Notes: generated from the sequence alone by a model not told the origin. A stretch of 64,000 nucleotides of DNA from Acidobacteriaceae bacterium (GCA_003134655.1 PLBY01000068.1:1-64000); one strand, 5' to 3'. Shown: positions 52,675 through 61,421, counted from the first letter of the stretch. Translations and numbers: made by a program.

Positions 52675-54277
52675 CACGGGGGAGCGGGGCTACGAAATAC
52701 CGTTCGCCCAGCTGTTGGCAGCGGAAGGACACCGCGTAATCCAAGGCCCCGTCCATCATCCATTCGAGCACGGAAAAGACATATTAACGTTTGCGTCAGA
52801 CGGCCAGCTCCACGCCTACCAGTTGAAGGGCCCCGATTTAAGTAGGCTCGAAGAGTTTGAAAAGATCCAGGGGCAACTCATTGCCCTTGCGGGTACAGCG
52901 GTCTCGCATCCTGCGGTCTCAACGCCGAGACGCCCTGACCATGTGTTTCTGGTAACTAACGCCGTCCTTACTCCGCCGGTGCGCGACAGGATTGAGAAGT
53001 TCAATCTCGGCAACCTTGGTAACGGGTGGCCGGTAATTGAACCCATTGAACGTGAGCAACTTCTGACGCGGTTCACCGCTGCACACGGGAAGTATCTGCC
53101 TCAGAGCCTGCCCGAGATGCGCACGCTTCTTGAGCTTTACTACTCAGACCCACACTCCGCATTTCCGGTGCGATCTTTCGTCGCATACCTCAGTGGTGTC
53201 TTGCCTTTTCCCCCCGCCGAACCTTCAGTTCCCGAGTGTAGAAGAGCCGTCGCGAGCGCTGCACTGTTGACCTCGTACGCGGCGTCGAGCTGGACGCGTT
53301 CCGAGAATCACTTGAGCATAGCTCAGGCATGGCTGGCCGCTTGCATCACTCTTCTCAGATTCGCTGCTGTGCAGCAGTTGGACAAGAAAATCTGGAATAG
53401 TACCTACGAAATCGCGTTCGAAGCAGCACGGGTGTCATTGGCAGCGCTCTCCAAAGAGGCCGCTGAGGCGATGGACCTCGTTGTCCCCGACATCGTGGAC
53501 GGGCTTATATACGGTTCGCGTTCGCTCTTAGTCTGCGGTTTTCTCGGGGCCTACCTTCTATCGGAGAGGACCATGGGGACGTTTGACGAGTCGATGACGG
53601 AGCGAGTCCGAGCCGTGCTATCGCGGGAGCTTAAGTATATAAGGCTGGCAGGCGAGAGCGATGTGCCGCTTTTTCTGTTGCTGGGATCTGCGCTAGAACA
53701 GCTTGGAGACATCAGGGCAGCGGAGGCGATGGTCATCTCATTAGTTCGTACAATCTCGAAGTCCAACCAGAGGCATTCCCCTGCGGCGTTGGCAGATCCG
53801 TACCACGACACGGAACAAGTCCTGCTTCACGCGTTTGGAGCGGACAGCAATTTGGATGGCGAGCAGTTTGACGGTCGCTCGTACACCCTAAATGTAGGCA
53901 TCGAATGGCTAGCAAGACGCCTTCTGCGGCAACACTTGGCGTCGATGTGGCCCGATATTACACGTGTGCAGCTGTACGAATTTCGGCCAGCTACTCCCGA
54001 ACAGTATCTCGCAGCTGAGGACAACGGGGGCGAGCTAAAGATGTGGTTTGCTGGCCAGCCGCAGAGCTGGAGTGCTTTGTTGGACGCGTCGAATACCCCG
54101 GACAGTGGTACCCTGCCGAAGTTGCTTCTTGCGCATTGCGAAATGCTACCGTATCTGCCTCTCCTACTCCCGCACAGGTTAACTGCCGCTATTTCCAGAG
54201 CAATCGACGGACTGGCCGCCCACCCGCGACGACAATGGTCCGACTCCCAAGTAACGGCGACAGAGGCGCGCGGGTAG
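52640..54277 (+). CDS. Protein with N-terminal restriction-endonuclease-like domain
   Basis: This is a 545-residue soluble protein. The first 150 residues look like a PD-(D/E)XK (Mrr/restriction) domain: GYEIPFAQLLAAEGHRVI, then HHPFEHGKDILTFASDGQ with the catalytic Asp, and LHAYQLKGPDLSRLEEFE with the Q-x-K motif. The remaining 390 residues are helical (a possible alpha-solenoid) with no recognised family. Translation starts at GTG inside the 3' end of the preceding gene; GAGGAG is 5 bases upstream, so the pair is coupled. It could be a restriction or other anti-phage nuclease with the first gene as partner; this is inference. Confidence 0.65.
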   Translation: MIERLIENWLVNTGERGYEIPFAQLLAAEGHRVIQGPVHHPFEHGKDILTFASDGQLHAYQLKGPDLSRLEEFEKIQGQLIALAGTAVSHPAVSTPRRPDHVFLVTNAVLTPPVRDRIEKFNLGNLGNGWPVIEPIEREQLLTRFTAAHGKYLPQSLPEMRTLLELYYSDPHSAFPVRSFVAYLSGVLPFPPAEPSVPECRRAVASAALLTSYAASSWTRSENHLSIAQAWLAACITLLRFAAVQQLDKKIWNSTYEIAFEAARVSLAALSKEAAEAMDLVVPDIVDGLIYGSRSLLVCGFLGAYLLSERTMGTFDESMTERVRAVLSRELKYIRLAGESDVPLFLLLGSALEQLGDIRAAEAMVISLVRTISKSNQRHSPAALADPYHDTEQVLLHAFGADSNLDGEQFDGRSYTLNVGIEWLARRLLRQHLASMWPDITRVQLYEFRPATPEQYLAAEDNGGELKMWFAGQPQSWSALLDASNTPDSGTLPKLLLAHCEMLPYLPLLLPHRLTAAISRAIDGLAAHPRRQWSDSQVTATEARG

Positions 54278-54310
54278 GGGCAGGACGGGTAGGGGCGGGG
54301 TAGGGGCGGG
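54272..54310 (+). repeat. G-run tandem tract, potential G-quadruplex
   Basis: Seven runs of three or four G separated by TA, C or CAGGAC (GGGTAGGGGCAGGACGGG, then TAGGGGCGGGGTAGGGG...). The tract begins at the stop codon of the restriction-like gene. The rest of 54311-54455 holds a TGCCCCATCC-type repeat (54349-54403). Confidence 0.6.
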
Positions 54311-54455
54311 ACAGACGGGCCGTTCCCCGGTTTTCGGAGGGACACGCCGGATGCCCCATCCTTGCGCGCTCTTTGCGCAAGAGCCTGCCGAAGGGGTGGG
54401 ATTCCACGGACCCAAATCTCGTATCGTCGAGCGAGAATTACTGGAGCCTTACTCA

Positions 54456-54498
54456 CCGGCGCTTTCGCGCCGGGGGCGGGACGAAGGCGTCCGCCCCC
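54456..54498. repeat. Two adjacent GC hairpins after gyrA
   Basis: CCGGCGC-TTTC-GCGCCGG (54456-54473) is followed directly by GGGGGCGG...CCGCCCCC (54472-54479 with 54491-54498). It lies 8 bases beyond the gyrA stop on the minus strand. It lacks a T-run and may act as a weak terminator or transcript-end stabiliser. Confidence 0.5.
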
Positions 54499-54506
54499 TA
54501 CCCTAG

Positions 54507-57152
54507 CTACTGAATCAGCGTGCCCCCGTTGCCGCCGTTTGGCTCGGCATCCGGCGCTATCACTACGGCTGCGGCTACGCGGTCGCCGGGCTCCATGTTC
54601 AGGAGTCTCACGCCTTGGGCGTTGCGGCCGGATTCGCGGATCGTGGTGGAGTCCATGCGGATGATCTTGCCGTAGTGGCTGATCAGCATGACCTCGCTGG
54701 TCTCGTCGACCTGCGCGATGGCGACGACTTTGCCGACACGCTCGGTGGTCTTTACGTTGATGACGCCTTTGCCGCCGCGGTTGGTGAGGCGGTATTCGTC
54801 GGCGGGCGTGCGTTTGCCGTAGCCGTTCTCGGTGACCGAAAGGATCAGGTCGCCTTTCACGGCTTCGTCGATGGCTTCGGGCTCGCCTTCGACTTTTTCC
54901 TTGGCAGGCGCGGGTGCGTCGGGCTTGGTGGTGGTGGCCATGCCGACGACATAGTCATTCTTTTCCAGATCAATTCCCCATACGCCGAAAGCCGCGCGGC
55001 CCATGGGACGGACATGGCTTTCATCGAAGCGTACGGCCATGCCTTCGTGGCTCGCCAGGAAGACAATCTGGTTGCCGTCAGTGATGCGGGCGGCGACGAG
55101 CTCATCTCCCTGCTCGATGCCGATCGCGTTGATGCCGTTGGAGCGCACGTGCATGAACTCGCGCACCGAAGATTTCTTTACGAGACCGTTGCGCGTGGCG
55201 AAGAAGACGTACTTGTTTTCTTCTTCGAGATTGCGCACCGCGACCGTGGTCTTCAGTGTTTCGCCTGGTTGCAGGCCGACCAGGTTGCCGATGTGCTTGC
55301 CACGTCCGGCGGCGCTGACGTCAGGAATTTCGTAAACCTTGAGCCAGTAGACGCGGCCGGTGTTTGTGAAGATCAGAATGTAGGCGTGGGTCGAGACAAT
55401 GAAGAGATGCTCGACGAAATCTTCGTCGCGCGTCTTCATGCCAGTGCGGCCCGTGCCTCCGCGGCGCTGCATGCGGTAAGTGGAGATCGGCGTCCGCTTC
55501 AGATAGCCAGAGTGGCTGACGGTGACGGCGACCTGTTCGTCGGCGATGAGATCTTCGAGGACGATTTCGGCGGCTTCGTCTTCGATGCGCGTGCGGCGTT
55601 CATCCCCGTAGAGCTTCTTCACTTCTTCCAGCTCTTTGATGATGACTTTGCGCAGCTTCGTCTCGGAGCCGAGGATGGATTCGTATTCCACGATGTTGTC
55701 GCGGACTTCCTTCAACTCGTTCGAAATTTCATCGATGGAAAGTTTCGTCAGGCGATGCAACTGCAGTTCGAGGATGGCGTCGGCCTGCCGGGTGGTGAAA
55801 GGCTTTTCGGGATCGAGCTTGGGAGCGCGGCCCGTGGTGTTGATGTCGATCTTCTTGCCGCCGAAGTAGAGCACCAAGTTCTCGCGGGCGTCGGCGCGGT
55901 TGGCACTGCCCCGAATGATCGTGATGACGTTGTCGAGGTGATCGAGGGCGGTGAGGTAGCCTTCGAGAATGTGCTCGCGGTCTTTCGCCTTCTGCAACAG
56001 GTAGGCGGTGCGCCGGCGGACGACGTCGACGCGGTGCTCGATGAAGTACTTGATGGTCTGGATGATCCCCATTTCGCGGGGCTGTCCGTTGACCACGGCG
56101 AGCAGGATCATCGAGAAGCTCTCCTGCATCTGCGTGTGCTTGAAGAGCTGGTTGAGAACGATCTGAGGTTCGGCACCGCGCTTGAGTTCTACCACGATGC
56201 GCATGCCGTCGCGATCGCTTTCGTCGCGGATGTCGGAGATGTCTTCGATGTCTTTGTCGTTGACCAGTTGCGCGATGCGCTCGACCAGGCGGGCCTTATT
56301 CACCTGATACGGAATTTCGGTGATGATGATGGCTTCGCGATCTTTGCTGAAGGCCTCGATGGCGGCTTTGGCGCGCATCATGAAGCGGCCGCGACCGGTG
56401 CGGTAGGCTTCGAAAATTCCAGCGCGGCCGTGAATGATGCCGGCGGTCGGGAAGTCAGGGCCCTGCACGAACTTCAGAATCTCGGCGAGCTGCGCGTTGG
56501 GATTGTTCACCAGCGTGATGGTGGCGTCGACGATCTCCGTCAAATTGTGCGGCGGAATTTTTGTAGCCATGCCGACGGCGATTCCGTCGGAGCCATTGAT
56601 CAGAAGATTGGGAATGCGCGCGGGAAGAACGTCAGGTTCAACTTCGTTGCCATCGTAGTTGGGATGGAAGTCGACAGTCTCTTTATCGAGATCTTCGAGC
56701 AGCGCGGTGGCAACCTGGAACAGCTTGGCCTCGGTGTAACGATCGGCGGCGGGCGGGTCTCCGTCGACGGAGCCGAAGTTGCCCTGACCAAAGATCAGCG
56801 GGTAGCGCATGCTCCAGGTCTGCGCGAGGCGAACGAGAGCGTCGTAAACAGCAAGGTTGCCATGAGGATGGTACTTGCCCATGACTTCGCCGACGATGCG
56901 GGCGCACTTGCGCGTCGCGCGATTAGGCTGCAACCCCATCTGTTGCATCGTGTAGAGAATGCGGCGATGAACGGGTTTCAGTCCGTCGCGGACGTCGGGC
57001 AGCGCGCGGCCGATGATCACCGACATGGAGTAGTCGAGATACGACCGCTTCATCTCCTCTTCAATGTTGACGGGTTGAATGTTCAACGCGCCGGGGCCTT
57101 CGCCACCGGGGGGAGGAGTGAGGGGAAGTTCAGGGTTTTGATCGTCAGCCAT
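54507..57152 (-). CDS. gyrA: DNA gyrase subunit A
   Basis: This 881-residue type II topoisomerase subunit cuts and rejoins DNA during negative supercoiling. Visible are MKRSYLDYSMSVIIGRALPD, the active site region NFGSVDGDPPAADRYTEAKL with Tyr139, and the GyrA box QRRGGTGRTGM near residue 565, which identifies gyrase and not ParC. The C-terminal pinwheel has an acidic insert (KEKVEGEPEAIDEAVKGD) near 750. In the quinolone-resistance region the sequence is KYHPHGNLAVYDALVR. Positions equivalent to E. coli Asp82 and Ser83 are therefore Asn99 and Leu100, while Asp87 is kept (Asp104). A CAGCTGTCAGC repeat lies 4 bases before the start. No gyrB is in the window. Confidence 0.97.
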   Translation of the reverse strand: MADDQNPELPLTPPPGGEGPGALNIQPVNIEEEMKRSYLDYSMSVIIGRALPDVRDGLKPVHRRILYTMQQMGLQPNRATRKCARIVGEVMGKYHPHGNLAVYDALVRLAQTWSMRYPLIFGQGNFGSVDGDPPAADRYTEAKLFQVATALLEDLDKETVDFHPNYDGNEVEPDVLPARIPNLLINGSDGIAVGMATKIPPHNLTEIVDATITLVNNPNAQLAEILKFVQGPDFPTAGIIHGRAGIFEAYRTGRGRFMMRAKAAIEAFSKDREAIIITEIPYQVNKARLVERIAQLVNDKDIEDISDIRDESDRDGMRIVVELKRGAEPQIVLNQLFKHTQMQESFSMILLAVVNGQPREMGIIQTIKYFIEHRVDVVRRRTAYLLQKAKDREHILEGYLTALDHLDNVITIIRGSANRADARENLVLYFGGKKIDINTTGRAPKLDPEKPFTTRQADAILELQLHRLTKLSIDEISNELKEVRDNIVEYESILGSETKLRKVIIKELEEVKKLYGDERRTRIEDEAAEIVLEDLIADEQVAVTVSHSGYLKRTPISTYRMQRRGGTGRTGMKTRDEDFVEHLFIVSTHAYILIFTNTGRVYWLKVYEIPDVSAAGRGKHIGNLVGLQPGETLKTTVAVRNLEEENKYVFFATRNGLVKKSSVREFMHVRSNGINAIGIEQGDELVAARITDGNQIVFLASHEGMAVRFDESHVRPMGRAAFGVWGIDLEKNDYVVGMATTTKPDAPAPAKEKVEGEPEAIDEAVKGDLILSVTENGYGKRTPADEYRLTNRGGKGVINVKTTERVGKVVAIAQVDETSEVMLISHYGKIIRMDSTTIRESGRNAQGVRLLNMEPGDRVAAAVVIAPDAEPNGGNGGTLIQ

Positions 57153-57155
57153 GGA

Positions 57156-57189
57156 TAGCTCTCAGCTGTCAGCTTTCAGCCGTCAGCTC
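57156..57189. repeat. CAGCTGTCAGC repeat upstream of gyrA
   Basis: This is a third copy of the family at 31391-31556 (AGCTCTCAGCTGTCAGC, TTTCAGCCGTCAGC). It abuts the gyrA start codon and so forms part of its 5' untranslated leader. Confidence 0.6.
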
Positions 57190-57267
57190 GAAACTCCTAA
57201 ATTCAGCTCGGAAATGCTCGTAACTGGTTGTATTTGCAGGATGTTATGTGCCCTTGGAACTCCGATA

Positions 57268-57273
57268 ATTATA
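57268..57273 (-). promoter_or_regulatory. Candidate gyrA promoter -10 element
   Basis: TATAAT on the minus strand (perfect sigma-70 -10) lies within TGATATAATTATC, about 115 bases upstream of the gyrA start. A convincing -35 is not evident at 16-18 bases. Confidence 0.4.
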
Positions 57274-57388
57274 TCACGGTTGCGGGTGGAAATTGGGGGC
57301 TGGTGTTGACATCGTGGAGGCTGGTGGGGATGCGGTTCCGAGATGAACGGAGAACACTGTCAGGCACCGTCGAGTCCGAAAAAATCCT

Positions 57389-57417
57389 CACCACAGAGGA
57401 CACTGAGGACACAGAGT
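57389..57417. repeat. ACCACAGAGGACACTGAGG repeat
   Basis: This is a copy of the dispersed GGACACAGA family (see 18951), between gyrA and the secreted-protein pair. The remaining gap (57153-57470) shows no gene. Confidence 0.55.
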
Positions 57418-57470
57418 CGAACATCGTCTCCCGTGTTGGATTCAGCCTTACGCTCTCGAAGGGTGAGCTG

Positions 57471-58106
57471 CTACGGGCGGACGATTACTTCGTTGGGGGA
57501 TGTCGGGAGCCGGAATGTAATGCCGCGAGACTGGTTGGACTTGACGGTCTCGGGCAGGTTCAGCGACGAGAGTTCGATCTTTCTGTTCCAGGATCCGGTG
57601 GTGTAGTAGTCGGTGCGGGTGTAGAGGGCGCCGTCGGCGATCGTGTACTCGGATGCTTCTTCGCGGTGGCCATCGCGAAAGACTAGAACCGCTGGCGGCA
57701 GCTCCGGAGTCGCAACGGCGTGGATCGGCGCGCTGGACGGGCGATCTGGCATGCGATCAATCGTCTCTGCTCCCGACGATTCTGGGCCGCTCACGCGGAC
57801 GTAACGGTCACCTTGCAGTTCGATCATGAGCGGCTGGGCCGGGGGTGCGAAACGCTCCGGCTCCGGTGCTCTCGCTTGAGGGGATTGCAAGATGATCATG
57901 GGCGGCTGGGATGCCGCGGGATATCCCGTGCTGGAGAGATAGTCTGCGTAAAACGGGTCGGAGAACGCGAGCGGGAAAAAGGACGCGCGCGGATGGCCGG
58001 CTCGGTTGAATCGGGCGGCGAAGTGCGGAGAGGCAGCGCCCATGCGCTGCGCGTTCACACATGGTGCTAGAGCGGCCAGCAGTGTGATGAGCAGCAATCG
58101 GCGCAT
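57471..58106 (-). CDS. Secreted protein, paralogue of the upstream gene
   Basis: This is a 211-residue protein with a signal peptide (RRLLLITLLAALAPCVNAQ) and a low-complexity Pro/Ala-rich middle. Its C-terminal module is PAVLVFRDGHREEASEYTIADGALYT, then LSSLNLPETVKSNQSRGITFRLP. The same module, with matching order, ends the protein encoded at 58109. The gene starts 2 bases after the stop of that gene, so they form an operon. Function unknown. Confidence 0.72.
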   Translation of the reverse strand: MRRLLLITLLAALAPCVNAQRMGAASPHFAARFNRAGHPRASFFPLAFSDPFYADYLSSTGYPAASQPPMIILQSPQARAPEPERFAPPAQPLMIELQGDRYVRVSGPESSGAETIDRMPDRPSSAPIHAVATPELPPAVLVFRDGHREEASEYTIADGALYTRTDYYTTGSWNRKIELSSLNLPETVKSNQSRGITFRLPTSPNEVIVRP

Positions 58107-58108
58107 CG

Positions 58109-58846
58109 TCAGTTGGCCTGCGCGGATGGCGGAAGTTGAAAGATGACGCCGCGATCGTCGTTCTGTTGGCGCGTGGCTTCGAGATCGAGGTCGGCTAGCG
58201 CGACTCTGCGCGGGTGTCCGGGCGTCAGGTCGAAGAGCGTCGCACCGACGATGGCGTAGTTTCCGACTTCCAGCTTATGACCATCTCTGAAGACGAGGAG
58301 CGTCGGCGGTTGAGGAGGCTCAGGGTCTGCAGCAGCGTCATCGGTATCTTGAATGGCGTGGGGCGTAGGGACCTTCTTCACGGGCGGTACGTACGATGCG
58401 GCGCCGGACCCGCGGCGGTCGAAGATCGTGGGGCCGCCCTGGTACTCAGCGTCGGGGTCATCCGCGTTGGCGTTGGCGTCGTCGTCATCATTCGTTGCGC
58501 CGAGATCGACGGCGTAGGGAACAGGCACAGCGTAGATCACGGGAGGACGAGTGAATTCCAAGTGGTGACGGTGATGATGTCCGTCGCCGTTGCGGGGCAC
58601 GTTCGTGGACAAGGTGACGCCGTGGTTGGGCGCGAAGCCACGAGGGCCAAGCGAGGTGACGCTCGGGGGAGTACCGTTGACGGCGCGTCCACCGAATCCG
58701 GGCGAGGTCACGGAGGAGGGAGCACCGTTGATTTGAGCATGGCTGGTCGAGACAAGAAACAGCGGGAGCGTGAGCAGACTGAAGAGTGCGAGCGAGGCCG
58801 GAATCGAATGTCGCACGGAAATATGATACTCCAACGAAGAAGTCAT
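58109..58846 (-). CDS. Secreted protein, first gene of a paralogous pair
   Basis: This is a 245-residue protein with a signal peptide (LALFSLLTLPLFLVSTSHAQ). It then has two PSSVTSPGF/PSVTSLGP-type repeats, a His-rich segment (GDGHHHRHHLEF) that could bind metal, and an acidic run (NDDDDANANADDPDAE). The C-terminal module TLLVFRDGHKLEVGNYAIVGATL...LEATRQQNDDRGVIFQLP is shared with the next gene. The ATG at 58846 is preferred. Function unknown. Confidence 0.7.
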   Translation of the reverse strand: MTSSLEYHISVRHSIPASLALFSLLTLPLFLVSTSHAQINGAPSSVTSPGFGGRAVNGTPPSVTSLGPRGFAPNHGVTLSTNVPRNGDGHHHRHHLEFTRPPVIYAVPVPYAVDLGATNDDDDANANADDPDAEYQGGPTIFDRRGSGAASYVPPVKKVPTPHAIQDTDDAAADPEPPQPPTLLVFRDGHKLEVGNYAIVGATLFDLTPGHPRRVALADLDLEATRQQNDDRGVIFQLPPSAQAN

Positions 58847-59017
58847 GGCGCACCTCGACAGAAAAACGCTTGCAGTCTATTAGATTGCAGGCGGGGCGCA
58901 GCGGATGCCCTTAGTTGGGGGCGATGCGGGGCCTGATCGAGCTGTACATTATTGAGAATACTACGTTAGCGAATGCTGGAAGACGCGGACTATAATTCTG
59001 CTTATCTTACTGCCTCA

Positions 59018-59134
59018 GGGGCTAAAGCCCTCGAAGAAAAGAAAGGGTTTATCGCAGCGCTGGAAGCGCTGCGCCACCCAAAACCGGACACTGCGCCACC
59101 CAAAACCGGACACTGCGCTACCCGAAACCGGAAG
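59018..59134. repeat. GGGGCTAAAGCCC repeat with 22-bp tandem tail
   Basis: GGGGCTAAAGCCCTC and GCAGCGCTGGAAGCGCTGCG hairpins are followed by three tandem 22-bp units (59069-59090, 59091-59112, 59113-59134) reading CTGCGCCACCCAAAACCGGA-CA, the last one degenerate. The tandem unit is an extension of the repeat's own end (CTGCGCCACCCAAAA). Confidence 0.7.
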
Positions 59135-59182
59135 TTCCTCAAACCGTGAAGCTATGAAATCGGCGACCCAAACCGTTGAGAT

Positions 59183-59983
59183 ATGAGATCTGCAATCCGA
59201 TTTGCGATGCTGGCGCTGGTGCTAGTGATAGTGGCGATGGTGTCGGCGCTGACGGCGATGCGGTTTGCCATTCACGGGCAGGAGGTGGCGGTGCCGCCGC
59301 TGGTGGGGCTGGCTCCGGCAGATGCGGAGCGGGCGGTGGCGGGACTCGGGCTGCAGATTTCGATTGAGCGGCAGTACTACAGCCCGCAGATTCCTGAGGG
59401 GCGAATCATGTCGCAACTGCCAATGCCGGGAACGAAGGTGCGGCGCGGGTGGCAGGTGCGAGTGGCGCAGAGTTTGGGAAAAATGCGGGTGACGATTCCG
59501 GATGTTACGGGGCAGAGTGAGCACGCGGCGGAATTGAATATCCGGCGGCGCGGGCTGGATGTGGATTCGACGGCGGAAGTGCAGGCGCCCGGGATTCCGG
59601 CGGATCAGGTGCTGGCGCAGAGTCCGACGGCGAAAGAGACGCAGGTGGCGGCGCCGAAAATCAGTTTTCTGGTGTCGGCGGCGCCGGATCCGCCGGCGTT
59701 TGTGATGCCGAGTTTTGTAGGACAACCGCTGGGGAGTGCGAGCCGGAGTTTGCAGGACGCGGGGTTCAGGTTGGGGAATGTGAATGTGGTGGTGCCGGCG
59801 AATCCCGATGCTCAGGACGCGGCTAGTACCGCCGCCTCGCCTGCGGCACCGATGCCTGCGGCTCAGCAGGCACAGCCGGTGGCTCCAGCGCAGCCTTCGC
59901 CAGCGAGCATTATTGTGACGCAGGTGCCGGTGGCGGGGCAGAAAGTATTTGCGGGGGCGGCGGTACATTTCGACGTGCGGTAA
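59183..59983 (+). CDS. PASTA-domain membrane protein
   Basis: This is a 266-residue protein. One N-terminal transmembrane helix (FAMLALVLVIVAMVSALTAM) anchors three external PASTA domains at about 35-98, 102-168 and 172-266. They are visible as VPPLVGLAPADAERAVAGLGL, IPDVTGQSEHAAELNIRRRGL and MPSFVGQPLGSASRSLQDAGF, each closed by a Q.P..G..V strand. PASTA domains bind muropeptides and are normally attached to Ser/Thr kinases or PBPs. Here there is no catalytic domain. A Pro/Ala/Gln-rich loop interrupts the last repeat. It may be a peptidoglycan-sensing accessory factor. Confidence 0.9.
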   Translation: MRSAIRFAMLALVLVIVAMVSALTAMRFAIHGQEVAVPPLVGLAPADAERAVAGLGLQISIERQYYSPQIPEGRIMSQLPMPGTKVRRGWQVRVAQSLGKMRVTIPDVTGQSEHAAELNIRRRGLDVDSTAEVQAPGIPADQVLAQSPTAKETQVAAPKISFLVSAAPDPPAFVMPSFVGQPLGSASRSLQDAGFRLGNVNVVVPANPDAQDAASTAASPAAPMPAAQQAQPVAPAQPSPASIIVTQVPVAGQKVFAGAAVHFDVR

Positions 59984-60036
59984 AACTTCGCCACGGATTT
60001 GCAAGGATCTCCACCGATAAACCCAGGAAACATTTC

Positions 60037-61383
60037 TTAGACTTTTTCTAACACTGCGGCGAAGAAGCCGTCGCAGGGGTGGACGCCCGGGATCGTGCGG
60101 AGATAAGAGCCTCTCGTGAGTGATGCCGGGTCGGGCCAGGTTAGTTCCGCGGCTTCTTTCAGACGGTCGAGCTCTTTGCGGCAATCGAGCATGCGAAAGG
60201 AATTGTTCTCAGATAAGGCTTGCTCGACGACAGTTTCGTTTTCTTCTTTTTCCAGCGAACAAGTGGAGTAGATGAGGCGTCCGCCGGGTGCGACCTGGGC
60301 GAGGGCGGAGCTGAGGATTGCGAGTTGGCGCTGATGTAATTCCGCGAGATCATCGAGCGTGAGGCGCCATTTGATTTCGGGATTCCGGGCGAGAGTGCCC
60401 GTGCCGGAGCATGGGGCGTCGGCGAGGACGCGATCGAACTGCTGGGCGACCGGGAGTTGCTGGGCGTCGGCGGTCACGATCTGGATTCGTGCAGACTCTG
60501 ACGGATGCGAGTGCAACAGTTTTTGCAGCAGGCGCGCGCGGTGGGGATGAAGTTCGACGGCGGTGATTGCGGCTGCGGGGTTGTGATCTGCGATGGCCAA
60601 GGTTTTGCCGCCAGGAGCGGCGCAGCAGTCGAGGATTTGCGATCCGTGACCGATCAGGGCGGCGACTAACTGAGAGGCTTCGTCCTGGATGACGGCCTTG
60701 CCATTGCGGAATGCTTGAGTTTTCGTGATGTCACCGGCCTCGACTCGGCGGGCGGAAGCAAGAAGGGTGCCGTGGCGCAAGGTGATTCCTTCTTGATGGA
60801 TTTCTTGTTCCGCAGCTGAGGCGCGGAGGCGGATTGCTGTCGTGGGAACGGATTGATTGTGTTGACAGATCTGATGAGCGGCGGAGAGTCCGTATTCGCG
60901 GGCCCAGCGCTCGACCAGCCAAAGCGGGTGCGCAAAGGCGTGGGCCAGAGCTTCGGGCGAAGAGGCTTTGTCTTGGGCATCGTCGCTGCCTCGGGTAAGG
61001 GCGGAGAGTTTTCTCAGAACCGCATTCACGAATGGAGCGGCTGAGCGCTTGCGGGCTCGCTTCACCAGTTCGACGCTTTCGTGGAGCGCGGCGCGCTGCG
61101 GGATGCGGTTGAGCCAGAGGAATTGATAGAGGGCGAGGCGCAGGGCGATGAGAATTTCGAGATCGAGTTTGGAGAGAGGCTGCGAGGACGCGGTGGCGAT
61201 GTCCGCGTCGAGGCGCGAACGCCAGCGGAGGACGCCCATGACTAGTTCTGTCGCGAGTGCGTGATCGGGGGTGGAGAGGCGCTCGTGAGCCGTCGAGTGC
61301 AGGAGTTCGGAGGCGTAGGAGGATTCGTGTTCGACGCGGAGGAGAATGTCGAAAGCGGCGGCGCGGGCGGGAGAGACGGGCAT
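60037..61383 (-). CDS. rsmB: 16S rRNA (cytosine-967 C5) methyltransferase RsmB
   Basis: This 448-residue SAM-dependent enzyme methylates 16S rRNA. The N-terminal NusB-like RNA-binding domain is at 1-140 (RAAAFDILLRVEHESSYASELL, PFVNAVLRKLS). The catalytic domain has motif I ILDCCAAPGGKTLAIAD, motif IV VLADAPCSGTGTLARNP with the product-releasing Cys, and the second catalytic Cys in YSTCSLEKEENE. It is downstream of fmt on the same strand, a conserved fmt-rsmB order. Confidence 0.95.
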   Translation of the reverse strand: MPVSPARAAAFDILLRVEHESSYASELLHSTAHERLSTPDHALATELVMGVLRWRSRLDADIATASSQPLSKLDLEILIALRLALYQFLWLNRIPQRAALHESVELVKRARKRSAAPFVNAVLRKLSALTRGSDDAQDKASSPEALAHAFAHPLWLVERWAREYGLSAAHQICQHNQSVPTTAIRLRASAAEQEIHQEGITLRHGTLLASARRVEAGDITKTQAFRNGKAVIQDEASQLVAALIGHGSQILDCCAAPGGKTLAIADHNPAAAITAVELHPHRARLLQKLLHSHPSESARIQIVTADAQQLPVAQQFDRVLADAPCSGTGTLARNPEIKWRLTLDDLAELHQRQLAILSSALAQVAPGGRLIYSTCSLEKEENETVVEQALSENNSFRMLDCRKELDRLKEAAELTWPDPASLTRGSYLRTIPGVHPCDGFFAAVLEKV

Positions 61384-61421
61384 TGTTCCAATTGTAGGCT
61401 CTGGCTGAGAAGGAAAAATGC

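Noticed and set aside
54615-57158. A very long open frame antisense to gyrA (about 847 codons)
   Set aside because: It mirrors gyrA codon for codon, has low-complexity Val/Asp/Phe composition typical of reverse GC-rich frames, and shows no family motif or ribosome-binding site.
59069-59134. Possible short CRISPR array (three 22-bp repeats)
   Set aside because: Units are directly tandem without spacers and derive from the end of an interspersed hairpin repeat; no cas genes are in the window.
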